64,000 nt of DNA, taken from Petrachloros mirabilis ULC683 (GTDB lineage: Bacteria; Cyanobacteriota; Cyanobacteriia; Thermosynechococcales; Thermosynechococcaceae). The DNA lies in contig NZ_WVIC01000019.1 in assembly GCF_009939295.1 (NCBI RefSeq), positions 17,209 through 81,208 of the forward strand, read 5' to 3'. Positions 55,826-64,000 of the stretch are shown here, in pieces (positions within the stretch are counted from its first letter, which is position 1; the number at the start of each line of letters is the position of its first letter). The notes under the pieces were generated by a model. That model was not told where the DNA came from, searched no databases, and was given only the letters and a program-made list of their open reading frames with translations. Position numbers and translations under genes: made by a program.

Positions 55826-57024
55826 TCGCCACCGGTTGGACAACTGCCCCGGCCATCGCAATTGCTGGTGGTCACGTACAGTTCTCCGTCTGGCCCCATT
55901 TTTACCTCTCGAATCCGACCCAGTTGATCTTGAAGATAGACTTCATGGGCTGCGACCCGATAGGGGTTGTCGGGGTCAAACTGCACCCGTTGCAAATGTC
56001 GAGAGCCCAGGGCTCCCACAATCAAATCCCCCTGCCACTCCGGAATAGCCTCACCGGTATAGATGGCAGCGCCCCCTGGGGGCACCGCTTCTCGCCAGGT
56101 GATCGAGGGCTCGACCAGTCCGGCCTGGGTTTCACAGCCATGAAGGGTGGGCCACCCCAAATTGTCCCCAGCCTGAGCCACGCTAATTTTGTCATGCCCC
56201 CGTCGGCCAAGTTCCCCACTAGGGCCGTGATCGCTCACCCAGAGAATGTCGGCGTTGAACCAGTCAAAGCCTTGGGTATTGCGAATCCCCAAAATGTAAG
56301 TGGGATTGCCTGCGATGGGGTTGTCGGTAGGCACGTCCCCCTCTGGAGTCACCCGCAAAATTTTGCCCGCTAAGCTCTCTGGATCCTGAGATAGATCTGG
56401 GTCGCGGGCATCTCCTGTGCCGATGTACAACATGCCGTCGGGACCAAAGCGCAGCCGCCCCCCGTTGTGAAATTGTGCCACGGGGATGTTGTCAACAATG
56501 GTGCGATCGCGCCTAGCACTACGGCCATCTTCAGACAATTGCCATCGCTCCACCCGATTGGTCGTTGCTCCACCGGCATTGGTGGTGAAGTAGAGATAAA
56601 ACTGACGATTGCTGTCAAAGTCTGGGTGCGCCTCAATATCTAACAGACCCCCTTCCCCCCGATCCACCGCCGGAATTGTGGCCACCGGTTCAGGCTGGAG
56701 CTCACCATTTTCCACCAACCGAATCTGCCCGGAGCGCTCTGTCACCAACAATCGATCCGCCGAGAGAAATAAAAGCCCCCAGGGCACCTCTAAGCCCGAG
56801 GCCACCACTTCTGTGCGAATCGGTACCGTTCCGGTCGGCCCAAACCCGGATTCTACAAGCTCACAAGTGCGCTCCGCCAAACTGGATTCAGGATTGGACG
56901 CCTCTTCAACCCTGGACGGAGTAGATTCAGATCCCGTCTCTCCAGAGATCGGCAAGCTGGTACAGGCCACCAGCCCCATAGCACCCAGTAACATGAATGG
57001 GCAAGTCAGCATTCGGGTTTTCAT
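55768..57024 (-). CDS. PQQ-dependent sugar dehydrogenase-like lipoprotein
   Basis: 418 residues from ATG 57024, preceded by a strong AAGGAGG; a start at 57117 lacks this. The N-terminus is a lipoprotein signal with lipobox LVAC. The glucose/sorbosone dehydrogenase beta-propeller follows: VASGLEVPWGLLFLSADRLLVTERSG, GGLLDIEAHPDF, VAQFHNGGRLRFGPDGMLYIGTGD, SLAGKILRVTPEG, GIRNTQGFDW and DHGPSGELGRRGHDKI. It oxidises aldoses in the periplasm in relatives with PQQ. PQQ supply in this organism is unknown. The C-terminal 19 codons overlap tilS. Confidence 0.88.
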   Translation of the reverse strand: MKTRMLTCPFMLLGAMGLVACTSLPISGETGSESTPSRVEEASNPESSLAERTCELVESGFGPTGTVPIRTEVVASGLEVPWGLLFLSADRLLVTERSGQIRLVENGELQPEPVATIPAVDRGEGGLLDIEAHPDFDSNRQFYLYFTTNAGGATTNRVERWQLSEDGRSARRDRTIVDNIPVAQFHNGGRLRFGPDGMLYIGTGDARDPDLSQDPESLAGKILRVTPEGDVPTDNPIAGNPTYILGIRNTQGFDWFNADILWVSDHGPSGELGRRGHDKISVAQAGDNLGWPTLHGCETQAGLVEPSITWREAVPPGGAAIYTGEAIPEWQGDLIVGALGSRHLQRVQFDPDNPYRVAAHEVYLQDQLGRIREVKMGPDGELYVTTSNCDGRGSCPTGGDQVLRITSPASAMRQSQSR

Positions 57025-57275
57025 ACCCTTCCTCCTTGATGTTTTCTGATGTAGTTCCAGGTGGCGCAGCCATGGGGGCATCTGAACGATTTCTCCGCTA
57101 CCAAGCTCTTTTTCCACTGTAGCGATGCCAGACCCGTTCCTGTCTCTATCCTGGGGTGACTCCCCCCTCTATCGGCATCCAGAATAATCCTCTTGGTTTT
57201 CCACCCGATGAGATTGATGCACTAGGATGAGAAACTAGGCTTCAGTGGCCTCGTCCTATTACCTGAGCCTGATGC

Positions 57276-57917
57276 ATGTCCTCTTCAGAAAAGTCAACTC
57301 CTCCCACCTTTTGGCAAGCCCAGAAAGAAAACCTACTCACCTTGCTCATTGCGGTGTTGATGGCACTCTTGATTCGTGGGTTTGTGGCTGAGTCCCGATA
57401 CATCCCCTCGGTGTCCATGGAGCCTACCCTACATCCCGGCGATCGCATTGTCGTCGAGAAGCTGTCCTATCGGCTGCATTCCCCTCGACCCGGTGACATC
57501 GTGGTATTTCGTCCCCCAATGGCTCTGCAAGCGGTGGGCTATGGCGCTGATCAAGCCTTTATTAAGCGGGTGATTGCGGTTCCGGGTCAGACGGTGCAAG
57601 TGTATCAAGGACGGGTTTATGTTGACCAACAGGTGCTGAGCGAACCCTACTTGACCGCCCCGCCAGACTATGAATTTGGACCCGTGCAGGTACCCCCTGA
57701 AATGCTCTGGGTCATGGGCGATAACCGCAATAATAGTAATGACTCACACATTTGGGGCTTTTTGCCGCAAAATCATGTCATTGGCCGCGCCAACCTGCGC
57801 TTTTGGCCACCGGGTACTGCTGGGATCATTGAGAACGTTGGCCACAGCAAGTATGGCACAATGAAGCATACTGCTCACTTTGAGCGCCCAGTGTTGCCAG
57901 TTGAGAAAAGTCTGTGA
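57276..57917 (+). CDS. lepB: Signal peptidase I
   Basis: 213 residues. One N-terminal membrane helix (LLTLLIAVLMALLIRGFVA). Catalytic Ser in IPSVSMEPTLHPGDRIVVEKL and Lys in FIKRVIAVPGQTV, plus VMGDNRNNSNDSHIWGFL. It removes signal peptides from exported proteins on the outer face of the membrane. Its TGA overlaps the GTG of chlI by 4 bp. Confidence 0.95.
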   Translation: MSSSEKSTPPTFWQAQKENLLTLLIAVLMALLIRGFVAESRYIPSVSMEPTLHPGDRIVVEKLSYRLHSPRPGDIVVFRPPMALQAVGYGADQAFIKRVIAVPGQTVQVYQGRVYVDQQVLSEPYLTAPPDYEFGPVQVPPEMLWVMGDNRNNSNDSHIWGFLPQNHVIGRANLRFWPPGTAGIIENVGHSKYGTMKHTAHFERPVLPVEKSL

Positions 57918-59029
57918 ATTCTACTGTTGTGTTTAGCTCGCGTCGAGCTGTTTTTCCATTCACCGCCATTGTCGGCCAGGAAGAAATGAAGCTGGCGCTG
58001 CTCTTAAATGTGATTGATCCGCGCATTGGCGGGGTGATGATCATGGGAGATCGTGGTACTGGCAAGTCCACGACCATTCGCGCCCTAGCTGACCTGCTGC
58101 CCGAAATTGAGGTGGTGGCTGACGACCCCTTCAATAGCCATCCTCAAGATCCAGAGTTAATGAGCGATGGGGTCAAAGCTCGGGTGGCCGCTGGTGAAAC
58201 CCTACCCACCGTACCCAAACAGGTGCCCATGGTGGACTTACCCTTGGGAGCCACCGAAGATCGAGTCTGCGGCACCATTGATATTGAAAAAGCCCTCTCA
58301 GAAGGGGTGAAAGCCTTTGAGCCTGGACTGCTGGCCAAGGCTAATCGCGGCATTCTTTACGTGGATGAAGTCAACCTCCTCGATGACCATCTCGTAGATG
58401 TGTTGCTTGATTCAGCGGCCTCGGGCTGGAACACGGTTGAGCGAGAAGGGATTTCGATTCGCCATCCGGCGCGGTTCGTGTTGGTGGGGTCGGGCAACCC
58501 CGAAGAGGGTGAGCTGCGGCCTCAGCTTTTAGATCGCTTTGGTATGCACGCCGAAATTCGCACGGTCAAGGATCCGAGTTTGCGGGTGCAAATTGTAGAG
58601 CAGCGATCGCAGTTTGACCAAGATCCCCAAGGGTTTCTGAGCGAGCATCAAGATGCCCAACAGGCGATGAGTCAAAAGATTGTCAATGCCCAGGCATTGC
58701 TTTGCAAGGTCACTCTTGACCATGAACTTCGGGTACAAATTTCCCAAATTTGCTCAGAGCTTGATGTGGACGGGTTACGGGGCGATATTGTCACCAATCG
58801 AGCCGCCCGCGCTTTAGCTGCCCTCGAAGGACGAACGGAGGTAACTGTGGCTGATATTCGCCGGGTGATTACCCTCTGTCTTCGCCACCGCCTGCGCAAA
58901 GATCCCCTGGAGTCCATTGATTCGGGCTATAAAGTCTCTAAGGTCTTTAATCACACCTTTGGCTTGGCGGAGGATGAACCAGATGCGGCAAAACGGAATG
59001 GAGCCAGTCCGGTGGGGGCAGGACGCTAA
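57914..59029 (+). CDS. chlI: Magnesium chelatase ATPase subunit I
   Basis: 371 residues, GTG start within the end of lepB. AAA+ motor: VFPFTAIVGQEEMKLAL, Walker A GDRGTGKSTT, DDPFNSHPQDPELM, Walker B GILYVDEVNLLDDHLVDVL, sensor LVGSGNPEEGELRPQLLDRFG. It drives Mg insertion into protoporphyrin IX with ChlD and ChlH, the first committed step of chlorophyll synthesis. Coupling to lepB is by overlap only. Confidence 0.97.
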   Translation: MNSTVVFSSRRAVFPFTAIVGQEEMKLALLLNVIDPRIGGVMIMGDRGTGKSTTIRALADLLPEIEVVADDPFNSHPQDPELMSDGVKARVAAGETLPTVPKQVPMVDLPLGATEDRVCGTIDIEKALSEGVKAFEPGLLAKANRGILYVDEVNLLDDHLVDVLLDSAASGWNTVEREGISIRHPARFVLVGSGNPEEGELRPQLLDRFGMHAEIRTVKDPSLRVQIVEQRSQFDQDPQGFLSEHQDAQQAMSQKIVNAQALLCKVTLDHELRVQISQICSELDVDGLRGDIVTNRAARALAALEGRTEVTVADIRRVITLCLRHRLRKDPLESIDSGYKVSKVFNHTFGLAEDEPDAAKRNGASPVGAGR

Positions 59030-59105
59030 GGGATCCCTATCCCCCATTGAGGCAGGCGTGAGTCATACTCACAGCTTGATTTACCTCAGGCACCCATGGG
59101 AAAGG

Positions 59106-59265
59106 CTCCGGTATACATACAAGTCTTCGGTGGGATTATCCACCCTGCCTAGCCCTCTAAATCCCCCAATTCTGGGAGACTTAGGCAATCTGATTCCCCC
59201 CAATTTTGGGGGGCTAAGGGAGCGAATGCAGCATTTTGGATTCGACTTAGAGCATGTACAGGTTA
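59106..59265 (-). mobile_element. MITE-like element, copy C (about 160 bp, inverted relative to A and B)
   Basis: The left end CTCCGGTATACATACAAG and the right end TGTACAGGTTAG correspond to the two terminal repeats of copies A and B in reverse. Interior landmarks also match in reverse: ATCCACCCTGCCTAGCCC (A has ATTCCACCCTGCTTTAGCCC), GGGGGGCTAAGGG, and GCATTTTGGATTC (A has GATTTTGAATC). The 27-bp mini-sequence found in A and B is missing here. The right end contains the start codon of the next gene. Confidence 0.7.
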
Positions 59266-59654
59266 GGCAGAAAGGGGTAAAGACTGCGAGAGCCAAAATC
59301 TGGCTTGCAGTCTTTGTGGTTTTAGGGTGTATGATCATGCCCACAACCACGCTGGCTCAACCCAATCCTGAGGTGATTAAGATCTGTGTGAATCGGCTCC
59401 TTTTTGAGCGGACGTTTAGGGATGGCACCCCCTCTGGCAATCGCACGATCATTGATCCTCGCTCGGCGGCCATTGCCTGCCAGGGGGTTAGCTCCCTGAC
59501 GGAAGCTACCAATGCTCGCCTCTGTGTAAACCGCCTGCTCTATACCGGTACCTTTTCTGATGGCGCTCCCACGGGTCAGCGCACCATTGTGGATCCAGCA
59601 GATGCGGCTAGAGCCTGTTCCCTCTGTCAAGATTGTGTGCGCTTAGAGAACTAA
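59226..59654 (+). CDS. Small secreted protein with a tandem Cys-containing repeat
   Basis: 142 residues from ATG 59226, the only plausible start ahead of the signal peptide (KIWLAVFVVLGCMIMPTTTLAQ). The mature protein is two copies of a unit of about 45 residues: CVNRLLFERTFRDGTPSGNR..IIDPRSAAIAC and CVNRLLYTGTFSDGAPTGQR..IVDPADAARAC, each bracketed by cysteines, then CSLCQDC. This suggests two small disulphide-closed modules. Family and function are not recognised. The ATG and first codons lie inside MITE copy C. It ends 1 bp before the MetF-like gene. Confidence 0.7.
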   Translation: MQHFGFDLEHVQVRQKGVKTARAKIWLAVFVVLGCMIMPTTTLAQPNPEVIKICVNRLLFERTFRDGTPSGNRTIIDPRSAAIACQGVSSLTEATNARLCVNRLLYTGTFSDGAPTGQRTIVDPADAARACSLCQDCVRLEN

Positions 59655-59655
59655 G

Positions 59656-60603
59656 ATGAACCCTTGTTCCAACGGCTTTCCGGTTCCAGATGTCCGTTCA
59701 CGGCTCCAGAGCGCCATCCAGGCTGGAGAATTTTTAGTCACCGCTGAGGTAACCCCGCCTAAGGGGGGAGCCGCTGCCGCCATGATCCAGCAGGCTCTAC
59801 ATCTCAAAGGTCGGGTTCATGCACTCAATATTACCGATGGGAGTCGAGCTGTGTTGCGGATGAGTTCCCTGGTGAGTGCGGTGCTGCTCCAGCAACAGGG
59901 GTTGGAGCCAGTTTGTCAGGTGGCTTGCCGCGATCGCAACCGCATTGCCCTCCAAGCCGACCTCATGGGGGCTAACGCCCTGGGCATTCGGAATATTCTG
60001 GCCTTGACCGGCGACCCCATCAAAGCCGGAGATCATCCCCAAGCCAAGGCCGTCTTTGATTTAGAATCAGTGCGGCTGTTGCAGTTAATTGCCAAGCTCA
60101 ATAACGGCTTTGACGCCAACGAAAAACAACTTCCAGATGGTGCTACCCAATTGTTTCCTGGGGCAGCCGTCGATCCACAACTAGCCAGTTGGTCAGGGCT
60201 TCAGCGCCGCTTCGAGCGCAAAATTGCCGCCGGAGCCGAATTTTTCCAGAGCCAGTTAATTGTAGACTTTGACCGCCTAGAAAAATTTATGACGGAGATT
60301 GCAGCCCAATACCAAAAACCGGTACTGGCCGGCATCTTTTTACTCAAATCTGCCAAAAACGCCCGTTTTATCAACCGTTACGTCCCAGGGGTCAATATTC
60401 CAGACCGCATTATTCAGCGTTTGGAAGCAGCCACCGATCCACTCCAAGAAGGCATTGCGATTGCCGCTGAGCAGGTGGTACAAGCCCGCGCCCTTTGCCA
60501 GGGGGTTCACATGATGGCCGTTAAACGAGAAGATTTAATTCCCCAAATTTTAGATCAAGCTGGGGTTGCCCCCCTGGCTTCTGCCCCCCTGCCTGTCACC
60601 TGA
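59656..60603 (+). CDS. Methylenetetrahydrofolate reductase family protein
   Basis: 315 residues. TIM barrel with FLVTAEVTPPKGGAAAAM, LNITDGSRAVLRMSSL, VACRDRNRIALQADLMGANALGIRNILALTGD (flavin/folate-binding region) and FFQSQLIVDFDRLEKFM. It resembles MetF, which reduces methylene-THF to methyl-THF using FAD, though this is a divergent branch common in cyanobacteria. Adjacent folB (8 bp after) supports a folate role. Confidence 0.85.
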   Translation: MNPCSNGFPVPDVRSRLQSAIQAGEFLVTAEVTPPKGGAAAAMIQQALHLKGRVHALNITDGSRAVLRMSSLVSAVLLQQQGLEPVCQVACRDRNRIALQADLMGANALGIRNILALTGDPIKAGDHPQAKAVFDLESVRLLQLIAKLNNGFDANEKQLPDGATQLFPGAAVDPQLASWSGLQRRFERKIAAGAEFFQSQLIVDFDRLEKFMTEIAAQYQKPVLAGIFLLKSAKNARFINRYVPGVNIPDRIIQRLEAATDPLQEGIAIAAEQVVQARALCQGVHMMAVKREDLIPQILDQAGVAPLASAPLPVT

Positions 60604-60611
60604 GCAACTCC

Positions 60612-60977
60612 ATGGACTCTCTACACGTCACGGGCATTCGGGGCTATGGCTACACCGGAGCACTCCCCGAAGAACAAGTGCTAGGGCAATGGTTTCAAGT
60701 CGATCTGACCTTTTGGCTCGATCTAGCTCCCGCTGGCATCAGTGACACCCTGATTGATACCCTCGATTACCGAGAGGCGATTCGTCAGGTACAAACCCTC
60801 CTGAGAACAGCCCGATTTACCTTAATTGAGCGCCTAGCCTCTGAGATTGCCAATCACCTGCTCCAGCTTCCCCAAGTGGCTCAGGTACAGGTTAAGCTCA
60901 CCAAACTCACCCCCCCCATTGCGGACTTTAGCGGTCAGGTCACTGTGGATATTCTGCGCCCTCTAGCCCTAGATTGA
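60612..60977 (+). CDS. folB: Dihydroneopterin aldolase
   Basis: 121 residues. MDSLHVTGIRGYGYTGALPEEQVLGQWFQVDL with the conserved Glu/Tyr region, TLDYREAIRQVQTLL, FTLIERLASEIA and VQVKLTKLTPPI. It cleaves dihydroneopterin to hydroxymethyl-dihydropterin in folate synthesis. Lies 8 bp after the MetF-like gene, so probably the same operon. Confidence 0.94.
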   Translation: MDSLHVTGIRGYGYTGALPEEQVLGQWFQVDLTFWLDLAPAGISDTLIDTLDYREAIRQVQTLLRTARFTLIERLASEIANHLLQLPQVAQVQVKLTKLTPPIADFSGQVTVDILRPLALD

Positions 60978-61012
60978 AGTCTTTTTACGTGAACTTGACG
61001 ACAACATATCCG

Positions 61013-61140
61013 CCCTCACCCCCTAGCCCCCTCGCCCAAGATTGGGAGAGGGGGAACAGAGCAGAAATTCATGCTAGCCCCTCTGCCAATATTACGTCTT
61101 GCAGGCACGCTACGCGAAGGGAGAGGGGTTGGGGTGAGGG
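61013..61140. repeat. Palindromic GC-rich repeat between folB and moeA
   Basis: 128 bp with inverted ends CCCTCACCCC..GCCCCCTC and GAGGGGTTGGGGTGAGGG. The interior has CCCAAGATTGGG and, at 61091-61117, the 27-bp mini-sequence (ATTACGTCTTGCAGGCACGC...) also found in MITE copies A and B. Non-coding; potential to form long hairpins in the transcript. Confidence 0.75.
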
Positions 61141-61207
61141 CAAGGGAGAGCCGTCGAATTCACGTTCTTTTTATCTCAGAAGTGCCTGGATTTAATCAGG
61201 AAAACCT

Positions 61208-62482
61208 ATGCTGTCAGTGCAAGTGGCGGAAGCCAAAATTTTAGCCCTCTCGCATCCCCTAGATGCAACCCTCGATATCGAGAGAGTAGACCTCCTCGCA
61301 GCCCATGGACGAATTTTGGCAACAGACATTCGTGGCGATCTGGACTTTCCCTACTGGGACAACTCCGCCATGGATGGTTATGCTGTTCGTCAGGCTGACC
61401 TCCAAGGGTGCAGCCCCCAGCAGCCAGTGGCACTCCGAGTGGTCATGGAAGTTCCTGCGGGGCACCTCCCTCAACAAAAGCTTCAGGCTGGCGAAGCTGC
61501 CCGCATTTATACCGGAGCCATGCTCCCCGTCGGTGCCGATACGGTGGTGATGCAGGAGCAAGCCCAGCGTCAAAACAATCAGGTTTGGTTCCAGCATTGC
61601 CCTGAACCCCAGGCTTTTGTGCGCCATCGTGGTGCCTACTACCAGGCCGGGAACCTTCTGCTAACACCCGGAACAATGATCGCAGCCCCAGAAATTGCGG
61701 TGCTGGCCAGCGTTCAATGTACGCAGATTCAGGTCTATCGCCGCCTTCAAGTCGCCCTATTCTCAACGGGAAATGAACTTGTTGCCCCTGAGGAGAGCAT
61801 AAAACCTGGCCAAATCGTTGATTCTAATCAATTTGCCCTAGCCGCTCTGGTGCGGCAAGCCGGTGCCCAGGTGCAGAGGTTAGGGATTGTGGGGGATGGC
61901 TTGGCTGAGGTGAAAGGTGCGATCGCCCAGGCCATCGCCCAGGCCGATGTGGTGATTTCCTCTGGGGGGGTATCCGTCGGAGACTATGACTATGTAGACC
62001 AAGCCCTATCAGAATTAGGAGCTAACATTCACATTCGGAGCGTGGCCGTCAAGCCCGGCAAGCCCCTGACCGTCGCCACCTTTGCCCCCACCTCTGAGCG
62101 TCCTCATTCTGTCCTATACTTTGGGCTACCCGGCAACCCCGTATCTGCCCTGGCCAGTTTTTGGCGATTTGTCCAGCCCTCTCTCGGCAAGCTATCAGGC
62201 CGTATGGCTCCCTGGCAGCCTTCCTCGATTCTGGCCACTACAGAGCATGTGCTAGTGGCCGACGGCCAGCGCGAAACCTACCTGTGGGGGCATCTGCGTC
62301 TTCAAGATGGCCACTATAGGTTTTCGTTGGCTGGGGGCAGCCACAGCTCCGGCAACTTAATTAATCTGGCGGGATGTAACAGCTTTGCGATTGTCCCCTG
62401 CGGCTGCACCCAAATTTCGAGGGGGGCAGGGGTACAAGTGTTGCCCATTTCCACAAATTCCCCTGGGCTATGGTCGCCATAG
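61208..62482 (+). CDS. moeA: Molybdopterin molybdenumtransferase
   Basis: 424 residues. DLDFPYWDNSAMDGYAVRQADL, GEAARIYTGAMLPVGADTVVMQE, STGNELVAPEESIKPGQIVDSN, SSGGVSVGDYDYVDQAL, GLPGNPVSALASFW and late AGGSHSSGNLINLAGCNSF. It inserts molybdate into adenylated molybdopterin for enzymes such as nitrate reductase. The stop codon is the first base pairs of a long perfect hairpin. Confidence 0.95.
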   Translation: MLSVQVAEAKILALSHPLDATLDIERVDLLAAHGRILATDIRGDLDFPYWDNSAMDGYAVRQADLQGCSPQQPVALRVVMEVPAGHLPQQKLQAGEAARIYTGAMLPVGADTVVMQEQAQRQNNQVWFQHCPEPQAFVRHRGAYYQAGNLLLTPGTMIAAPEIAVLASVQCTQIQVYRRLQVALFSTGNELVAPEESIKPGQIVDSNQFALAALVRQAGAQVQRLGIVGDGLAEVKGAIAQAIAQADVVISSGGVSVGDYDYVDQALSELGANIHIRSVAVKPGKPLTVATFAPTSERPHSVLYFGLPGNPVSALASFWRFVQPSLGKLSGRMAPWQPSSILATTEHVLVADGQRETYLWGHLRLQDGHYRFSLAGGSHSSGNLINLAGCNSFAIVPCGCTQISRGAGVQVLPISTNSPGLWSP

Positions 62483-62541
62483 CCACTATTCACTGCAAAG
62501 CGCTTGCCATAACGACAAGCGCTTTGCAGTGAATAGTGGCT
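62481..62541. terminator. Perfect 26-bp hairpin between moeA and psbC
   Basis: The left arm (62481-62506) and right arm (62516-62541) are exact reverse complements, with a 9-nt loop CCATAACGA. The arm core is CACTGCAAAGCGCTTG. It sits between convergent genes and suits a bidirectional transcription terminator or RNA stabiliser. The moeA stop codon TAG (62480-62482) is partly inside the stem. Confidence 0.8.
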
Positions 62542-62569
62542 TCAGCCACCTAGACTGAGACTCAAATCT

Positions 62570-63952
62570 TTAGTCTAAGTTAGGCATAGCCAATACAGGT
62601 TCTTCCTCACGGTCAATCCCTTTCTCAAAGCCAGCCACAGCAGCTCGGGCACGACCCGCGTGCCAAAGATGACCCACCAAGAAAAAGAAACCCAAGATGA
62701 AGTGAGCACCTGCCAACCAGGCTCGGGGATTGACAAAGTTGAAGGAGTTAGGCTCCGTGATCACCCCACCCACAGAATTGATTGAACCATTGGGGGCGTG
62801 AGTCATGTACTCAGCCGCGCGGCGCACTTGCCAGGGCTGCACATCATTTTTGATCTTATTCAGATCCAGACCATTAGGTCCGCGCAGAGGCTCCAGCCAA
62901 GGCCCGCGAAAATCCCAGAAGCGCATGGTTTCTCCACCAAAGATAATTTCACCGGTAGGAGAGCGCATCAGGTATTTGCCAAGACCCGTAGGCCCTTGAG
63001 CCGAGGCCACGTTGGCTCCCAGTTTTTGGTCCCGCATCAAGAACACAAAAGACTGCGACTGAGAGGCTTCAGCGTTAGTGGGTCCATAGAATTCACTGGG
63101 ATACACGGTGTTGTTAAACCACACCATGGCCGAGGCAATAAAGCCCATCAGGGACAAGGCACCCAAGCTGTAAGACAGATAAGCCTCACCAGACCAAATG
63201 AAGGCGCGCCGTGCCCAGCCAAAGGGCTTGGTGAGGACGTGCCAAATACCCCCAGTGATACAAATCAAGCCAATCCAGATGTGGCCACCGACCACGTCTT
63301 CTAAGTTGTCAACGCCGACAATCCAGCCATCGCCCCCAAAGGGTGAACCCAGGAGATAGCCGAAAATAATCGCTGGATTTAGCGTGGGGTTGGTAATCAC
63401 CCGCACGTCACCCCCACCGGGTGCCCAAGTGTCGTAAAGGCCGCCAAAGAAGGTGGCTTTAGCAACCAACAACAAAGCACCACAGCCAAGCATGATCAGG
63501 TGAAAACCCAAGATAGAGGTCATCTTGTCCTTGTCTTTCCAGTCATAGCCAAAGAAAGACGAGTATTCCTCTAGGGTATCGGGGCCACGCAGGGCGTGAT
63601 AGAGGCCGCCTAGGCCAAGAACAGCAGATGAAATCAAATGCACCACCCCAACCACAAAGTAGGGGAAGGTATCGATGACTTCGCCGCCAGCACCCACACC
63701 CCAACCGAGAGTGGCGATGTGGGGAATTAGGATCAAACCCTGTTCATACATGGGTTTGTCTATGGTGAAGTGTGCCACCTCAAACAGGGTCATGGCACCG
63801 GCCCAGAACACAATCAGACCCGCGTGGGCGACATGGGCACCGAGCAGTTTTCCAGATAATTCAATCAAACGGGCATTACCAGCCCACCAGGCGAAACCGG
63901 AAGATTCTTGATCCCGGTTGCCTGCCATATAGGAACTAGAGAGCGTTACCAC
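62570..63952 (-). CDS. psbC: Photosystem II CP43 core antenna protein
   Basis: 460 residues from GTG 63952 ([23 protein letters not shown], the cyanobacterial CP43 start); the ATG at 63988 is only an in-frame artefact inside psbD. Six helices carry chlorophyll-ligating histidines ([65 protein letters not shown]). The large lumenal loop E has [20 protein letters not shown], including the Glu and Arg that contact the Mn cluster. GAGGAGG lies 9-10 nt upstream of the GTG. It overlaps psbD by 17 bp. Confidence 0.97.
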   Translation of the reverse strand: MVTLSSSYMAGNRDQESSGFAWWAGNARLIELSGKLLGAHVAHAGLIVFWAGAMTLFEVAHFTIDKPMYEQGLILIPHIATLGWGVGAGGEVIDTFPYFVVGVVHLISSAVLGLGGLYHALRGPDTLEEYSSFFGYDWKDKDKMTSILGFHLIMLGCGALLLVAKATFFGGLYDTWAPGGGDVRVITNPTLNPAIIFGYLLGSPFGGDGWIVGVDNLEDVVGGHIWIGLICITGGIWHVLTKPFGWARRAFIWSGEAYLSYSLGALSLMGFIASAMVWFNNTVYPSEFYGPTNAEASQSQSFVFLMRDQKLGANVASAQGPTGLGKYLMRSPTGEIIFGGETMRFWDFRGPWLEPLRGPNGLDLNKIKNDVQPWQVRRAAEYMTHAPNGSINSVGGVITEPNSFNFVNPRAWLAGAHFILGFFFLVGHLWHAGRARAAVAGFEKGIDREEEPVLAMPNLD

Positions 63953-64000
63953 GGGGCAGAACCTCCTCAGGGAAGACAAGTTGTTCATGGGGCTGGTCTT
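63936..64000 (-). CDS. psbD: Photosystem II D2 protein, C-terminal end only
   Basis: The last 20 codons or so of psbD enter the window from the right. Minus-strand reading gives [20 protein letters not shown] and then TAG at 63936-63938, the standard D2 C-terminus. The psbC GTG lies inside this sequence in another frame, reproducing the conserved psbD-psbC overlap. Confidence 0.95.
   Translation of the reverse strand, partial: DQPHEQLVFPEEVLPRGNAL

Noticed and set aside
58917..59225. N-terminal extension of the small secreted protein overlapping chlI
   Set aside because: It would place about 100 residues of chlI antiframe and MITE sequence before a normal signal peptide; ATG 59226 is far more plausible.
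62570..63952. Far-red light CP43 paralogue
   Set aside because: It overlaps psbD in the standard way and shows the usual CP43 motifs; no far-red gene cluster neighbours are present.
63953..63988. ATG start for psbC at 63988
   Set aside because: It lies in psbD coding sequence; the GTG at 63952 has a strong Shine-Dalgarno and gives the conserved CP43 N-terminus.

Overview
The window comes from a cyanobacterium. Direct evidence is the psbD/psbC overlap at the right end, chlI, ccsA, a cyanobacterial-type ppc, several cyanobacteria-restricted families (DUF1825, DUF1816, DUF3747) and frequent HIP1 octamers (GCGATCGC, e.g. 1186-1193). Base composition looks moderately GC-rich. I cannot name the genus. 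The layout is ordinary chromosomal housekeeping, with genes on both strands and many short tail-to-tail overlaps. I see no prophage, CRISPR array or complete insertion sequence, but small non-autonomous repeats are scattered through the intergenic DNA.

Layout. 1-8.7 kb: a partial nadD, a small membrane protein, a five-domain c-di-GMP enzyme, 5-formyl-THF cyclo-ligase, a Tat-exported caspase-like protein with substituted catalytic residues, and ATP sulfurylase. 8.7-19.2 kb: a phosphohexomutase, ppc, a DUF1499 protein and a complete four-gene sugar ABC importer. 19.2-31.4 kb: Fur, a secreted protein, class II ribonucleotide reductase, cysteine desulfurase, DUF1825, tRNA-Asp beside a perfect 106-bp tandem duplication, hemW, LivM/LivG transporter genes and cbiT. 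31.4-44.6 kb: mostly minus-strand genes, including rlmB, mrnC, a STAS protein, carA, a CYTH protein, a response regulator, tyrS and nagA. 44.8-52 kb: purE-alr, an FTR1 iron permease, and an envelope operon made of a DUF3747/SPOR-like protein and an active plus an inactive M16 peptidase. 52-64 kb: rnpB and rnc, ccsA, tilS, a lipoprotein sugar dehydrogenase, lepB-chlI, a small duplicated Cys-containing secreted protein, a MetF-like gene, folB, moeA, psbC and the 3' end of psbD.

Functional themes. Folate and one-carbon genes recur (cyclo-ligase, MetF-like, folB). RNA maturation is well covered (rnpB, rnc, mrnC, rlmB, tilS). B12 use is suggested by a class II RNR and cbiT. Iron handling is suggested by Fur and FTR1.

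The least expected material is in the repeats. A MITE-like family has about 18-bp terminal inverted repeats in three copies. One copy has a perfect 10-bp target duplication, and another, inverted copy appears to supply the start codon and first codons of a secreted protein. A second family has two copies plus a fragment that ends inside an apparent acylphosphatase remnant and also provides the stop codon of the neighbouring M16 gene. A 27-bp mini-sequence sits inside the GC hairpins of several elements. Other points are a STAS gene whose only well-placed Shine-Dalgarno sequence precedes an AUU codon, and a perfect 26-bp hairpin between moeA and psbC.
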